Shown here piece by piece: positions 39,468-50,347 of a DNA stretch of 64,000 nucleotides. The notes beneath the pieces were generated by a model. That model saw only the letters and a program-made list of their open reading frames with translations, was not told the origin of the DNA and ran no database searches. This DNA is from Actinobacillus capsulatus DSM 19761 (GTDB lineage Bacteria > Pseudomonadota > Gammaproteobacteria > Enterobacterales > Pasteurellaceae): positions 142,410 through 206,409 of the forward strand of contig NZ_KB893930.1 in NCBI RefSeq assembly GCF_000374285.1. The letters run 5' to 3'. The translations under genes and the position numbers were made by a program. Within the stretch, counting starts at the first letter, position 1, and each line of letters opens with the position of its first letter.

Positions 39468-40625
39468 ATGGCAGAACACTATGCAGTATTAAAAGATGAA
39501 ATGCGTTCAAAGCATGTTACGTTAACTGAGTCAGTTTTTGGAAGACATGAAGCAGTAACTATTTTTGTTGCGCCAGAAGGAAGTAGATATTTAAAAGATG
39601 ACGGAACTTATGGAGAATCTATATTTGGTCATGTTTTTATAGGCGCTGCTGGAGTTGATTACGGAGAATATGGAAATCCGATTTATAGAAAAGTCTCTTT
39701 AGGATTTAGTCCAGGAAGTGATTTCTCATCGAACCATGATAATATATCTTATAATGATCATTCCCGTTATCCTGATGCTTCTACTCTGACAATAATTGCT
39801 CCTACTAGACCAGATCTAAATCAAAATCTTTTTAGAATATATGACCATTTCCAGTCAGGAAAGGCTACTCCCGATAATTATTCTCTAATGTTTAATGACT
39901 GTATAGATTTCCTAGCTAAAATTGCTAAGGCTATTGGTATTTCTGGATTAGAGCTAGCTTTAACACCAAATCAAATTTTAAAGAATCTGAAATTTATTAC
40001 TGATAAATTTTTAACTCCATTAATTATTGATTTAGATGGGGATGGTGTTGAGCTAATAGATTTTGATAATAGTGGATATTTGTATAAAACAGATTGGGTA
40101 TCTCCTGATGACGGTCTACTTGTCTTGGATAAAAACGGAGATGGAATAATAACAAATGGAAATGAGTTATTTGGAGGAAATAGTAAAATAGGAAATGATC
40201 AGATTGCTCTAGATGGTTTTCATGCTTTATCTATTCTAGATTCTAATAACGATAAAATGATTGATAATTTAGATGAGAAATGGAGTGAATTAAAAATTTG
40301 GAAAGATGTAAACTCAGATCGAATTTCACAAGAAACTGAACTAATTACATTAAATGATTTAGATATAAAATCAATTAATTTAGAAATAGAAGAGTTAGAT
40401 TCATTAGATAATTCAGGAAATTTGTATAAATTATATTCTAAAGTTCATTTTAATAATAAAGATGTTCATGAAATTGTGGATGTATTTTTTAGAGATAAGT
40501 CTTCTGACGAAGAAGTTAATTTTATTGAACCTATAGATGCAAAGATTCCTCCTTTAGTTAGTTACCCTGCAATGGATGTTAATTTAGACAATAGCTATAT
40601 AAATGTTAGTATGGGTATTCTATGA
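39468..40625 (+). CDS. FrpC/ApxIVA-like calcium-binding protein with possible N-terminal cysteine-hydrolase domain
   Basis: 385 residues from ATG 39468, preceded by GGAGGG; an ATG at 39426 lies inside the Fur box region and is unlikely. No signal peptide. Residues 1-180 contain a candidate His/Cys pair: FGHVFIGAAG (His55) and YSLMFNDCIDFLAKIAKAIG (Cys145), the spacing and flavour of NlpC/P60-like or permuted papain-like hydrolases. Residues ~184-310 match the calcium-binding region of FrpC and ApxIVA: IIDLDGDGVELIDFD, TDWVSPDDGLLVLDKNGDG, NELFGGN, ILDSNNDKMIDNLDE, LKIWKDVNSDRISQ. No RTX nonapeptides follow. Coupled to a lipoprotein gene (ATGA overlap). AT-rich and inserted between ubiJ and ubiB. 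A secreted or delivered effector is plausible; the enzymatic domain is inference. Confidence 0.75.
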   Translation: MAEHYAVLKDEMRSKHVTLTESVFGRHEAVTIFVAPEGSRYLKDDGTYGESIFGHVFIGAAGVDYGEYGNPIYRKVSLGFSPGSDFSSNHDNISYNDHSRYPDASTLTIIAPTRPDLNQNLFRIYDHFQSGKATPDNYSLMFNDCIDFLAKIAKAIGISGLELALTPNQILKNLKFITDKFLTPLIIDLDGDGVELIDFDNSGYLYKTDWVSPDDGLLVLDKNGDGIITNGNELFGGNSKIGNDQIALDGFHALSILDSNNDKMIDNLDEKWSELKIWKDVNSDRISQETELITLNDLDIKSINLEIEELDSLDNSGNLYKLYSKVHFNNKDVHEIVDVFFRDKSSDEEVNFIEPIDAKIPPLVSYPAMDVNLDNSYINVSMGIL

Positions 40626-41254
40626 AAAAGAGTTTCTTGGTTATTGCATCTTTTTCTTGTCTTACAGCATGTGTATCATCGCCTGTTGTTGGGTTCCGTC
40701 CTAATACATTATTGCATTATCAGTATCAGCAATTTGAAATTGAATATGATCCTACTGTTATGCAGACAACACCAGCTCCAAGGACGTTTACTCAATTAGA
40801 AATAGTGAAAGAAAAAGCTAAAGTGGATGAGAAAAATGCTTATTTAATGGCAACATTATTATTTCACCATCCGAATTGTGTATCTGCTAAAAAAAATAAA
40901 ACTCAAGGTTGTCTCCCAGCATTAAATGCATACCAAAATGTTCTTAAATTCAAGCCAGATCATCCACTGGCATTATATCAAATGGGAGTAATTTATGATT
41001 TCTTTTTAGACAAAAAGGACATAAAGCAAGCGATATATTATTATCGTAAGGCGGCAGATGCTGGTAATTTTAGAGCGTGTGAGAATCTTTTTGGCATCTA
41101 TTTAAATGGTAATGTGGTACCACAAAATATTGAAGAAGCAAGATATTATGCTCAGAAAGGAGCAATATTTGGTAGTAAGCAATTACGTTATTATCTTGAA
41201 CACTGGAATGTTCAAATTATGCCCTATTTAAAAGCTCTTGAATCAGAAAAATGA
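40622..41254 (+). CDS. SEL1-repeat lipoprotein, partner of the FrpC-like protein
   Basis: A 210-residue lipoprotein with signal peptide and lipobox LTAC (Cys17). The mature part has TPR/SEL1-type helices: ALYQMGVIYDFFLDKKDIKQ, IYYYRKAADAGNFRACENLF, GIYLNGNVVPQNIEEARYYA and then QKGAIFGS. SEL1 proteins are protein-binding scaffolds. The start codon overlaps the upstream stop (ATGA), so the two proteins are made together. In other bacteria, SEL1 or TPR lipoproteins serve as periplasmic immunity or anchoring partners of toxins, and meningococcal FrpC binds the lipoprotein FrpD. An analogous role is inferred here. Confidence 0.8.
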   Translation: MKKSFLVIASFSCLTACVSSPVVGFRPNTLLHYQYQQFEIEYDPTVMQTTPAPRTFTQLEIVKEKAKVDEKNAYLMATLLFHHPNCVSAKKNKTQGCLPALNAYQNVLKFKPDHPLALYQMGVIYDFFLDKKDIKQAIYYYRKAADAGNFRACENLFGIYLNGNVVPQNIEEARYYAQKGAIFGSKQLRYYLEHWNVQIMPYLKALESEK

Positions 41255-41305
41255 TGTGTATATAGTGAAAAGATTAGATCATAATAAATGGATTTCTATT
41301 ATACT

Positions 41306-41332
41306 AAGGCTTCTATTCAGAAGCCTTTATAT
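41306..41332 (+). terminator. Weak terminator after the cassette
   Basis: AAGGCTTC and GAAGCCTT arms around TATTCA, followed by TATATTTA. It ends immediately before ubiB, whose own promoter could be the TATACT at about 41299. Confidence 0.6.
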
Positions 41333-41334
41333 TT

Positions 41335-42966
41335 ATGATAATGAAGAATACTCGCCGCCTTTATCAAATTATCACTACCTTTCTGCGTTACGGTATTGAT
41401 GAAATCATTCCGGATATTCCGCTCACTCGCCATGCTCGTTTAGGACGTAAGGCGATCTTTTGGGTGCGAAATCAGCACAAAGCTCAGCCGTTCGGCGTGC
41501 GTTTACGTTTAGCCTTGCAAGAGCTAGGGCCGGTGTGGATTAAGCTCGGGCAAATGTTGTCTACTCGTCGTGATTTATTTGAGCCAGAATTGGCGGATCA
41601 GCTTGCGTTATTGCAGGACTCGGTTGAACCTTTTGACGGCAAATTAGCCCGTCAAATTATTGAACAGACCTTAGGCGGTAGCCTTGAAACTTGGTTTGAC
41701 GAATTTGATGAACAAGCACTTGCTTCCGCTTCGATTGCTCAGGTGCATACGGCGAAATTTAATCAAAATCAACCGCTTGCCGGCAAAGATGTAGTAATTA
41801 AAGTGATTCGTCCGGATATTGAACCGGTTATAAAAGCGGATATTGCCTTAATGTATCGCTTAGCAAGTTGGATTCCTCGCCTTTCGAATGATGCGAAGCG
41901 TCTGCGTGCGAGTGAAGTGGTGCGTGAATACGAAAAAACCTTACTCGATGAGCTGGATTTGACCCGGGAAATGGCAAATGCGATTCGCTTGCGCAATAAC
42001 TTTGAAAATAGCGAAATGTTGTATGTGCCGGAAATGTATCAAAGTTTTTGCCATAAAAACGTGATTGTGATGGAGCGTATTTATGGTATTCCGGTGTCGG
42101 ATGTTGAAACGCTCAAAGCCAACGGTACAGATATGAAATTATTGGCGGAACGTGGTGTACAAGTGTTCTTCACTCAGGTATTCCGTGACAGTTTTTTCCA
42201 CGCCGATATGCACGCCGGTAATATCTTTGTGAATCCGAATCATCCGGAAAATCCACAATATATCGGCATTGATTGTGGCATTGTCGGCACGCTGAACCAA
42301 AACGATAAACGCTATTTAGCGGAAAGTTTTGTCGCCTTTTTTAATCGAGATTACCGCCGTGTAGCGCTAATGCACGTGGAATCGGGTTGGACGCCGGCAG
42401 ATACCGATATTGATGCGTTTGAACAGGCTTTCCAAGAGGTATGCGAGCCGATTTTCGCCAAACCGTTATCGGAAATTTCCTTTGGTCACGTGTTGCTGAA
42501 TCTGTTTAATGTGGCTCGTGAATTTAATATGGAAGTACAGCCGCAATTGGTGTTATTGCAAAAAACTTTACTCTATATTGAAGGATTAGGTCGACAGGTT
42601 TATCCGCAGCTAGATTTGTGGCAAACCGCAAAACCGTTTTTACAAAATTGGTTGAATGAACAAGTGGGTGTGAAAGCGATTTTACGTGATTTAAAACAAC
42701 GTGCGCCGCAATTTAGAGAACATTTTGCCGAATTTCCGGAAGCGGTATTCAACGCCTTACAGCAACAGAAACAGATTAATTTCCGTTTAAATGAGCTAAA
42801 TAAAACCTTGCAAGCACAGGGGCAGCAAAAATCGCGTAATGTACAAAGCATTATTAGCGGTTTGATTATTATCGGTGTGTTATGGCGATTTAACAGCTTA
42901 CCGTTATGGGTAAGTCTCGGTTTATTATCTGTGGCTCTGCTATCCTTGTTTTGGCAAAGAAAATAA
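41335..42966 (+). CDS. ubiB: Ubiquinone biosynthesis kinase-like protein UbiB
   Basis: A 543-residue ABC1/ADCK-family atypical kinase/ATPase needed for ubiquinone synthesis, with two C-terminal membrane helices ([34 protein letters not shown]). Family motifs: the N-terminal KLGQ motif in [25 protein letters not shown] (Ala-rich nucleotide loop), and [14 protein letters not shown] with GIDCGIVG. Start at 41335 or the ATG 6 bp later. Separated from ubiJ by the Fur-boxed cassette, unlike E. coli. Confidence 0.96.
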   Translation: MIMKNTRRLYQIITTFLRYGIDEIIPDIPLTRHARLGRKAIFWVRNQHKAQPFGVRLRLALQELGPVWIKLGQMLSTRRDLFEPELADQLALLQDSVEPFDGKLARQIIEQTLGGSLETWFDEFDEQALASASIAQVHTAKFNQNQPLAGKDVVIKVIRPDIEPVIKADIALMYRLASWIPRLSNDAKRLRASEVVREYEKTLLDELDLTREMANAIRLRNNFENSEMLYVPEMYQSFCHKNVIVMERIYGIPVSDVETLKANGTDMKLLAERGVQVFFTQVFRDSFFHADMHAGNIFVNPNHPENPQYIGIDCGIVGTLNQNDKRYLAESFVAFFNRDYRRVALMHVESGWTPADTDIDAFEQAFQEVCEPIFAKPLSEISFGHVLLNLFNVAREFNMEVQPQLVLLQKTLLYIEGLGRQVYPQLDLWQTAKPFLQNWLNEQVGVKAILRDLKQRAPQFREHFAEFPEAVFNALQQQKQINFRLNELNKTLQAQGQQKSRNVQSIISGLIIIGVLWRFNSLPLWVSLGLLSVALLSLFWQRK

Positions 42967-42981
42967 GGCACATTTGCTTTC

Positions 42982-43022
42982 GTTACTTTTGTTTGGAAAC
43001 GCAAACAAAAGTAACATATAAT
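42982..43022 (+). promoter_or_regulatory. 14-bp perfect inverted repeat and promoter upstream of tatA
   Basis: GTTACTTTTGTTTG (42982-42995) and CAAACAAAAGTAAC (43002-43015) are exact inverted copies around GAAACG. A promoter fits inside: TTGGAA (42993-42998), 18-bp gap, TATAAT (43017-43022). It may be the ubiB terminator, an operator, or both. Confidence 0.55.
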
Positions 43023-43066
43023 ACAAACAATTTTTTCTTAAACTTAAAACAAAAAGAGGAACCTTT

Positions 43067-43291
43067 ATGGGTGGTATCAGCATTTGGCAATTACTTATTA
43101 TTGTAGCAATTATCGTTTTATTATTTGGTACAAAAAAATTACGTACTTTAGGGACGGATTTAGGTGAATCTGTGAAGGGCTTTAAAAAAGCAATGGCAGA
43201 TGAGAAACCTCAAGATGCTAGTTTTGAGAAAGTAGAAGTAAAAGAAGCTGCAGCTACCGAACAAAAAGCAAAAGAAAAAGAGCAGGCATAG
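43067..43291 (+). CDS. tatA: Sec-independent translocase component TatA
   Basis: A 74-residue protein with one N-terminal membrane helix ([20 protein letters not shown]), the conserved FG before an amphipathic helix ([19 protein letters not shown]) and a charged acidic/basic tail. It forms the pore of the twin-arginine pathway for folded proteins. First of tatABC; ribosome-binding site AGAGG. Confidence 0.97.
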   Translation: MGGISIWQLLIIVAIIVLLFGTKKLRTLGTDLGESVKGFKKAMADEKPQDASFEKVEVKEAAATEQKAKEKEQA

Positions 43292-43294
43292 ATT

Positions 43295-43879
43295 GTGTTT
43301 GATATAGGTTTTTCTGAATTAGTACTTATTTTCGTTGTGGGGCTGGTTGTACTGGGTCCACAACGTTTACCCGTTGCTATTCGTACCGTGATGGGTTGGG
43401 TTCGTACAATTCGTGGATTAGCCGCTAACGTGCAGAATGAATTAGCGCAAGAACTCAAATTACAAGAGCTGCAAGAAAGTATTAAAAAAGCAGAAGCGTT
43501 AAATTTAAGTTCGCTTTCGCCCGAATTGAGCAAAACGGTGGAAGATTTAAAACAATCTGCGCAACAAATGCGGGCTGATCTCGCTTCAGCAAAAGGTGAA
43601 ATCACCAAGTTAACCGATGAGCAAGTTGCTGAAATTCAAGCGAAGATTGAGCAGGAAGAGCAGCAAATTGCAGTGTCGGAATCGCAAAAAAATCTGGAAA
43701 ATCAACCGCTTGTTGAGGATGCGTCTGTAGTGAATAACGAGGAGTTATCGCCGGCTGAAATTGCAGAACAAGCTGAATTGGACGAATCACAATTTAACGC
43801 CTATTATCCGCCTGACGATGATCTGGCAACGCCAAGTTCATCAGTATCACAACAACAGGATAAACAGAATGTCAGTTGA
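43295..43879 (+). CDS. tatB: Sec-independent translocase component TatB
   Basis: A 194-residue protein, GTG start. The N-terminal helix [26 protein letters not shown] has the conserved Glu and GP hinge typical of TatB. A long coiled coil ([20 protein letters not shown]) and acidic tail follow. With TatC it forms the twin-arginine signal receptor. Starts 3 bp after tatA and overlaps tatC by 11 bp. Confidence 0.96.
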   Translation: MFDIGFSELVLIFVVGLVVLGPQRLPVAIRTVMGWVRTIRGLAANVQNELAQELKLQELQESIKKAEALNLSSLSPELSKTVEDLKQSAQQMRADLASAKGEITKLTDEQVAEIQAKIEQEEQQIAVSESQKNLENQPLVEDASVVNNEELSPAEIAEQAELDESQFNAYYPPDDDLATPSSSVSQQQDKQNVS

Positions 43880-44615
43880 ACAATCTCAACCTCTGATTAG
43901 CCACCTTGTTGAATTAAGAAACCGCTTGCTCCGTAGCTTTATTTGTGTGCTTGTGGTTTTTTGTGCTTTAGTTTATTGGGCAAATGATATTTATACCTTG
44001 CTCGCTACGCCGTTAACGGAAAATTTACCGGCTGGGGCGACAATGATTGCAACCAATGTTGCAACGCCGTTTTTTACCCCGATTAAGTTGACCGGTGTTG
44101 TAGCGGTATTTTTATCGGTTCCCTTTATTCTTTACCAAATTTGGGCATTTGTTGCTCCTGCATTATATAAGCATGAGAAACGATTAATTTACCCGCTATT
44201 GGTTTCAAGTACATTATTATTCTATTTAGGTGTCGCATTTGCTTACTATGTTGTGTTCCCATTAGTATTCGGTTTCTTAACCAGTACCGCTCCGGAAGGG
44301 GTGCAAATGGCAACCGATATCAGTAGCTATTTAGATTTCGTACTCACCATTTTTTTAGCATTCGGTATCTGCTTTGAAGTGCCGGTTGCGATCATTTTAC
44401 TTTGTTGGTCTGGGGTAACTTCAGCCGATGATCTACGTGAAAAGCGCCCTTACATTATTGTGGTGGCATTTGTGATCGGTATGCTATTAACACCACCGGA
44501 TATTTTTTCTCAGACGCTTTTAGCCATTCCGATGTGTTTGCTATTTGAAGTCGGGCTGTTTTTCTCGAAATTCTATAAACCGAGAGATGAGCAAGAGGAA
44601 ACTATCGCTAATTAA
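43869..44615 (+). CDS. tatC: Sec-independent translocase component TatC
   Basis: 248 residues from ATG 43869 ([20 protein letters not shown]), six membrane helices. HLxELRxRL is the TatC signature, as are [22 protein letters not shown] and the late [16 protein letters not shown]. It recognises the twin-arginine signal. Last of tatABC; no tatD follows, and a terminator separates it from hemB. Confidence 0.97.
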   Translation: MSVEQSQPLISHLVELRNRLLRSFICVLVVFCALVYWANDIYTLLATPLTENLPAGATMIATNVATPFFTPIKLTGVVAVFLSVPFILYQIWAFVAPALYKHEKRLIYPLLVSSTLLFYLGVAFAYYVVFPLVFGFLTSTAPEGVQMATDISSYLDFVLTIFLAFGICFEVPVAIILLCWSGVTSADDLREKRPYIIVVAFVIGMLLTPPDIFSQTLLAIPMCLLFEVGLFFSKFYKPRDEQEETIAN

Positions 44616-44618
44616 TCT

Positions 44619-44648
44619 AAACCCGCTCACAAGCGGGTTATTTTTTAT
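44619..44648 (+). terminator. Terminator of tatABC
   Basis: AACCCGCT and AGCGGGTT arms around CACA, then ATTTTTTA. Confidence 0.88.
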
Positions 44649-44666
44649 TAAATTTTGCAAAATTAG

Positions 44667-45695
<1,029 letters not shown>

Positions 45696-45767
45696 TAACA
45701 AGCGGTTAGATTTGAGGAATTTTTTGCAAATACTTCAGTCTAACTGTTACTTTTTTAGGAGATATAA

Positions 45768-46130
45768 ATGAACGAACAATTTTCTCTTCAACCGTCGAAT
45801 GATTCATTACGTACCGTGATGTATATCACATACGGTTTATTCGGCTTAGGCATTATTTTCGGCGGTTTACCGGCAATTGCCGGTGTTATTCTTGCTTACA
45901 TTAAGCGTGCAGATATGCAAGGCACGGCTTATTACGATCATATGTGTTTTTTGATTCGTACTTTCTGGGGAACGCTAGCCGGTACTATTTTAGGGATTGT
46001 CCTGTCACTAATCGGCATTGGTATCTTGGTGATTTGGGCGATTGGAATTTGGTATATTTTCCGAGTTATCTACGGTGCGGTAAAATTATTTGATAACAAA
46101 TCGGTAACGCCGACCGGTTGGTTTATGTAG
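45768..46130 (+). CDS. DUF4870-like small membrane protein
   Basis: A 120-residue protein with three hydrophobic segments: YITYGLFGLGIIFGGLPAIA, FWGTLAGTILGIVLSLIGIG and ILVIWAIGIWYIFRVIYGAV. The pattern, with a charged IKRADMQGTAYYDHM loop between, resembles DUF4870 family proteins. Function unknown. AGGAG ribosome-binding site. Ends before a perfect paired-USS terminator. Confidence 0.75.
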   Translation: MNEQFSLQPSNDSLRTVMYITYGLFGLGIIFGGLPAIAGVILAYIKRADMQGTAYYDHMCFLIRTFWGTLAGTILGIVLSLIGIGILVIWAIGIWYIFRVIYGAVKLFDNKSVTPTGWFM

Positions 46131-46138
46131 CGAATTGC

Positions 46139-46168
46139 AAAAAAGCGGTCAAATTTGACCGCTTTTTT
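46139..46168. terminator. Perfect paired-USS terminator
   Basis: AAAAAAGCGGTCAAA and TTTGACCGCTTTTTT form a perfect 15-bp-armed palindrome between the convergent DUF4870-like gene and mutM. It is two uptake sequences head to head. Confidence 0.88.
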
Positions 46169-46199
46169 ACGATTGGCATTTGTTGTTCACATTGATTAG

Positions 46200-47021
46200 C
46201 TAGCGAGGCAGCTTTTGGCAGCGAGGGCAGAAATAGCTATTACGTTGCCCGATAACTTTTGCTTCAATGATTGTGCCGCAATCATTACAAGCTTCGCCTT
46301 TGCGTCCGTAAACTTGCAATACTTGTGCAAAATAACCTGGTTTACCGTCTGGTTGAATAAAATCTTTCAGTGTCGTTCCGCCTTGAATAATCGCTTTAGT
46401 TAGCACTTCTTTAATCACTTTCACTAAGCGCTCACATTGTTTTTCAGTCAGATTTTGCGTAGCAAGTTCCGGATGAATTCCTGCCATAAATAGTGATTCA
46501 CAAGCGTAGATATTACCCACACCCACCACAATGTCGTTATTCATAATAAAGTTTTTGACTGCCACGGTTTTGTTACGGCTTCGTGCAAATAAATACTCAG
46601 CAGTAAAAGTTTCCGATAGCGGCTCTGGCCCTAACCGAGCAATTAATTCGTGTTGTTCGGCATTTTGAGTCCACAGCCAACAGCCGAATTTACGAGGATC
46701 GTTATAACGTAAAACTGTCCCGTCTTGCGTGATAAGGTCAACATGGTCATGTTTACCTGCAGCTTGTTGGTTTTCCTGCAAAATGCTTAGCGAGCCAGAC
46801 ATTCCCAAGTGAATCAAAATATCGCCTTGTGTGGTATGTAAAATTAAATATTTAGCACGGCGAGATAATGAAACGATTTTCGCCCCTTGCATTCGGTGCA
46901 ACTCATCGGAAATAGCCCAACGCAATTTATTGGTTCGAATCACAATTTGTTTAATCGTTTTACCTTGTAAATAAGGTTCCACACCTCGTAAGCTGGTTTC
47001 AACTTCCGGCAATTCAGGCAT
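46200..47021 (-). CDS. mutM: Formamidopyrimidine-DNA glycosylase
   Basis: 273 residues from ATG 47021 ([13 protein letters not shown]), where Pro2 and Glu3 must be N-terminal for catalysis; an in-frame ATG at 47051 is rejected for that reason. It removes 8-oxoguanine and other oxidised purines. The H2TH region and C-terminal zinc finger ([20 protein letters not shown] then CPRC) are intact. Single gene between brnQ and the convergent DUF4870-like gene. Confidence 0.97.
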   Translation of the reverse strand: MPELPEVETSLRGVEPYLQGKTIKQIVIRTNKLRWAISDELHRMQGAKIVSLSRRAKYLILHTTQGDILIHLGMSGSLSILQENQQAAGKHDHVDLITQDGTVLRYNDPRKFGCWLWTQNAEQHELIARLGPEPLSETFTAEYLFARSRNKTVAVKNFIMNNDIVVGVGNIYACESLFMAGIHPELATQNLTEKQCERLVKVIKEVLTKAIIQGGTTLKDFIQPDGKPGYFAQVLQVYGRKGEACNDCGTIIEAKVIGQRNSYFCPRCQKLPR

Positions 47022-47079
47022 ATATTTTCTCCAAAGATTTGAGATAAACAAAGGGCAAGGATAACCTTGCCTAAGATAA

Positions 47080-48366
47080 TTATTTTGCTCTTACGAAACG
47101 ACTAAAGATTATACCAATCAATAATCCTCCAACTGCAAACGGTAGCCACTCCATTGAGTATGCTTTAAGCGGTAAGTTTTCGGTAAAACTTACACCAGCA
47201 ATCGAGAGAATTGATACGAAGGTTACCAGAATCAATGAAGTACGTAATGCTAATAATGGAAGCTGTACAAACAGATTCAATAACAGCAAGAAAATCACTG
47301 ACATTGCAATTGGGTAAAGTACCAGTAAAACTGGAATTGATTTACTGATTACCGCACTTAATCCTTGGTTTGCTAAACCAAAACCAATTAAGGTACAGAT
47401 AATTGCATAGGTTTTATAAGAAATCTTTGGGAAAATTTCATTGAAGTATTCGCTTACCGAAACAATCAGACCGATCGCCGTGGTTAAACACGCTAATGAA
47501 ACAATTGCACCTAACAATGTTCTACCTAAATCTCCGAAAGCTTGGGTTGCCGCAACATTCAAGATATAAGTACCTAAATCTTGTTTCTTCGCAGCTAAAT
47601 CTGTCACAACTTCAGCAGAAATGGGTAATTTATTGCCAATCCAGCCGATAGATAAGTAAATTAACGCTAATAAAATTGCTGCAATTACCCCTGCCATTGC
47701 GGTTTGTTTGCTCAATGCTTTTTCGTCAGAAAAACCTTTGTTTTTAATTGCATTGATAACAATCACTGAGAAGGCAACAGAAGCTAGGGCATCCATGGTG
47801 TTATAACCGGCTAAGATGCCGTTTACCATTGGTGCTTCCATAACATTGGCGCTTGATGAATTATTCGAAAGTAAAATAATACCACTGATAACTAGTGCAA
47901 GAACCGCAATTAATAGTAAAGGCGTTAAAATCGAACCGATTCTTTCCACCATTTTTGACGGATTTAAACCAATCCAAATCGCTAAGGTGAAATATACTAA
48001 GGTAAAAATAAGCAACGAAATCGGCGTTTGTTCGCCTAAAAACGGTAAAATTGCAATTTCGTAAGCGGTTGCCGCTGTACGCGGAATCGCAAAGAAAGGC
48101 CCGATAGTTAAGTAAATCGCTACTAAGAATAATAGAGAAAACCAAGGATGAATACGTTGTAAGGCTGCTTTATAACCACCTTTATAAGACGCACTTACAA
48201 TTATACCGAGTAACGGTAAACCAACGCCGGTAATGACGAATCCAATGGTTGCAATCCAGAAATCCGCACCACTTTCAAAACCTAATTTCGGCGGAAAAAT
48301 TAAATTGCCCGCCCCAAAGAAAATGGCAAACAGCATAAAGCCGACCACAAATGTATTTTTAGTCAT
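47080..48366 (-). CDS. brnQ: Branched-chain amino acid transporter BrnQ
   Basis: About 428 residues, twelve helices, a Na+- or H+-coupled carrier for Leu, Ile and Val. The start [20 protein letters not shown] with NLIFPPKLG is typical; a start 6 bp upstream (48372) is possible. Features [20 protein letters not shown] and [18 protein letters not shown] match the LIVCS family. Reads toward mutM 58 bp downstream; no strong terminator between them, so mutM may be co-transcribed. Confidence 0.95.
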   Translation of the reverse strand: MTKNTFVVGFMLFAIFFGAGNLIFPPKLGFESGADFWIATIGFVITGVGLPLLGIIVSASYKGGYKAALQRIHPWFSLLFLVAIYLTIGPFFAIPRTAATAYEIAILPFLGEQTPISLLIFTLVYFTLAIWIGLNPSKMVERIGSILTPLLLIAVLALVISGIILLSNNSSSANVMEAPMVNGILAGYNTMDALASVAFSVIVINAIKNKGFSDEKALSKQTAMAGVIAAILLALIYLSIGWIGNKLPISAEVVTDLAAKKQDLGTYILNVAATQAFGDLGRTLLGAIVSLACLTTAIGLIVSVSEYFNEIFPKISYKTYAIICTLIGFGLANQGLSAVISKSIPVLLVLYPIAMSVIFLLLLNLFVQLPLLALRTSLILVTFVSILSIAGVSFTENLPLKAYSMEWLPFAVGGLLIGIIFSRFVRAK

Positions 48367-48440
48367 ATACATACCACACTTTTAATTTTTTTATAAACAA
48401 ATATTAAACACAAAAGGAAAAAACAGAAACCTGAAAAATA

Positions 48441-48476
48441 GCAAAACCGAACTTTACCGAAAAAGTAAAGTTCGGC
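48441..48476 (-). terminator. Terminator of fabD-fabG
   Basis: CCGAACTTTAC and GTAAAGTTCGG perfect arms around CGAAAAA, with TTTTGC then T-rich sequence on the minus strand after fabG. Confidence 0.85.
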
Positions 48477-48499
48477 TAAAAATAGACCGCCTGTAGCGG

Positions 48500-49225
48500 T
48501 TAGTTCATATATAAACCACCATTTACATGGATAGTTTCACCAGTGATATATTTCGCATCATCACTTGCTAAGAATGCGACCGCTTTAGCAATATCTTGTG
48601 CCGAGCCTAATTGACCTGCCGGAATTTGGCTTAAGATCGCTTGTTTTTGATCTTCGTTTAATTCGTCAGTCATATCGGTTGCGATAAAGCCTGGAGCAAC
48701 AACGTTTACCGTAATGCCACGAGAAGCGACTTCTTTTGCTAATGATTTAGAAAAGCCTACTAAACCAGCTTTTGCCGCACAGTAGTTGGTTTGCCCCGGG
48801 TTACCCATTGAGCCGACAACTGAACCGATGGTAATGATTCGACCGCCTTTTTTCATCATTGGGCGTAAAACTGCTTTAGATAAGCGATAAACAGAAGTTA
48901 AGTTGGTTTGAATGATATCGAACCAATCATCTTCTTTCATACGAATCAATAAACCGTCACGTGTGATACCTGCGTTGTTTACTAAGATATCAATATCGCC
49001 GAAATCTGCTTTGATTTTCGCTAGTACTGCTTCAATAGAATTGGCATCCGTTACGTTTAAAACTAAGCCTTTACCTTTGTCACCTAAGTATGCAGAAATG
49101 CTTTCCGCACCTTTTTCCGATGTTGCAGTACCAATCACGGTTACACCTTTTGCTACCAGTTCTTCTGCGATAGCCTTACCAATACCACGAGTTGCACCCG
49201 TTACTAATGCGATTTTACCTTGCAT
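48500..49225 (-). CDS. fabG: 3-oxoacyl-[ACP] reductase
   Basis: A 241-residue NADPH-dependent short-chain dehydrogenase reducing beta-ketoacyl-ACP in fatty acid elongation. TGATRGIGKAIAEEL (cofactor), NNAGIT, the catalytic SVVGSMGNPGQTNYCAAKAG (Ser, Tyr, Lys) and the C-terminal ITGETIHVNGGLYM are present. Lies 121 bp downstream of fabD with an inverted repeat element between them. Confidence 0.96.
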   Translation of the reverse strand: MQGKIALVTGATRGIGKAIAEELVAKGVTVIGTATSEKGAESISAYLGDKGKGLVLNVTDANSIEAVLAKIKADFGDIDILVNNAGITRDGLLIRMKEDDWFDIIQTNLTSVYRLSKAVLRPMMKKGGRIITIGSVVGSMGNPGQTNYCAAKAGLVGFSKSLAKEVASRGITVNVVAPGFIATDMTDELNEDQKQAILSQIPAGQLGSAQDIAKAVAFLASDDAKYITGETIHVNGGLYMN

Positions 49226-49248
49226 TTTTTTCTCCTAAAATTAAACGT

Positions 49249-49340
49249 ACCTCTCTTTAGTAAAGAGGGGTAGGGGAGATTTGTAAGATATTGAGAATTC
49301 TAAAAATCTCCCTTAATCCCTCTTTTTCAAAGAGAGGAGT
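49249..49340. repeat. Long inverted repeat (REP/MITE-like) between fabD and fabG
   Basis: Left arm 49249-49282 (ACCTCTCTTTAGTAAAGAGG onward) is nearly the reverse complement of right arm 49304-49340 (ending CAAAGAGAGGAGT); each arm is itself palindromic around CTCTTT/AAAGAG. The whole can fold into a cruciform. Dispersed repeats of this CTCCC/CCTCTTT composition occur in many genomes. It interrupts fabD-fabG without breaking either gene. Confidence 0.7.
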
Positions 49341-49346
49341 TGATCA

Positions 49347-50282
49347 TTACTCTGAAATAGCTTCCAATGAAGCTACATCATTGACTGCTTTGGCATTTAA
49401 CTCTTTTACGATACGACCTGCCAAACCGGTTAATACTTTACCAGGACCAATTTCATAAAGTGTTGCGACACCTTCATTTGCCATTTTTTCTACTGTTTCA
49501 GTCCAACGAACTGGGCTGTAAAGCTGGCGAACTAATGCGTTACGAATTGCTTCAGCATCTGTCTCTACACTAACATCAACATTGTTAATAACTGGTACAA
49601 CCGGTGCGTTTAACGTGATATTTTGTAATGCTTCGGCTAATTTATCTGCAGCCGGTTTCATTAACGCACAGTGAGAAGGTACGCTTACCGCTAATGGTAA
49701 TGCACGTTTTGCACCTGCCGCTTTACATAATTCACCCGCTTTTTCTGCAGCCGCTTTTGTACCGGCGATAACCACTTGTCCCAGGCTGTTGAAGTTTACC
49801 GCTGAAACGATTTCGCCGATTTCCGATTGAGCTTGTTCGCAAGCATTAAGAATCGCTTCATTATCTAAACCGATAATCGCATACATTGCGCCAGTTCCCG
49901 CCGGTACCGCTTGTTGCATTGCATTGCCACGTAATTCCACTAATTTGATTGCATCTTGGAAATTTAATACGCCCGCACACACTAATGCCGAGTATTCGCC
50001 TAAGCTGTGACCCGCCATCACAGAAGGTTTTAATTCAGGGTATTTTTGTTGCCACACACGATAGATTGCAACCGATGATGCTAAAAGTGCCGGTTGTGTG
50101 CGTTGCGTTTGACCTAAATCTTCCGCCATACCGTTTTGGACTAAATCCCAAAGATCATAGCCTAACACTTCGCTCGCTTCGGCGAATGTTTGTTCAACAA
50201 TTGGGAATGCAGTTGCAAGATCCGCTAACATTCCGACCGCTTGTGAGCCTTGACCTGGAAATACCATTGCAAAATTTGACAT
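49347..50282 (-). CDS. fabD: Malonyl-CoA:ACP transacylase
   Basis: A 311-residue enzyme that loads malonate from CoA onto ACP for fatty acid synthesis. N-terminal FPGQGSQAVGMLADL, catalytic GHSLGEYSALVCAG (Ser), ALPLAVSVPSHCALM (His) and the C-terminal YEIGPGKVLTGLAGRIVK are as expected. First of fabD-fabG in this window; fabH and acpP are not adjacent. Confidence 0.97.
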   Translation of the reverse strand: MSNFAMVFPGQGSQAVGMLADLATAFPIVEQTFAEASEVLGYDLWDLVQNGMAEDLGQTQRTQPALLASSVAIYRVWQQKYPELKPSVMAGHSLGEYSALVCAGVLNFQDAIKLVELRGNAMQQAVPAGTGAMYAIIGLDNEAILNACEQAQSEIGEIVSAVNFNSLGQVVIAGTKAAAEKAGELCKAAGAKRALPLAVSVPSHCALMKPAADKLAEALQNITLNAPVVPVINNVDVSVETDAEAIRNALVRQLYSPVRWTETVEKMANEGVATLYEIGPGKVLTGLAGRIVKELNAKAVNDVASLEAISE

Positions 50283-50347
50283 ATTTTTTCCTCTTATTTG
50301 TAAATTTGGTATTTAGGACGCACTTTGTGCATCCGTTATAAATAGTG

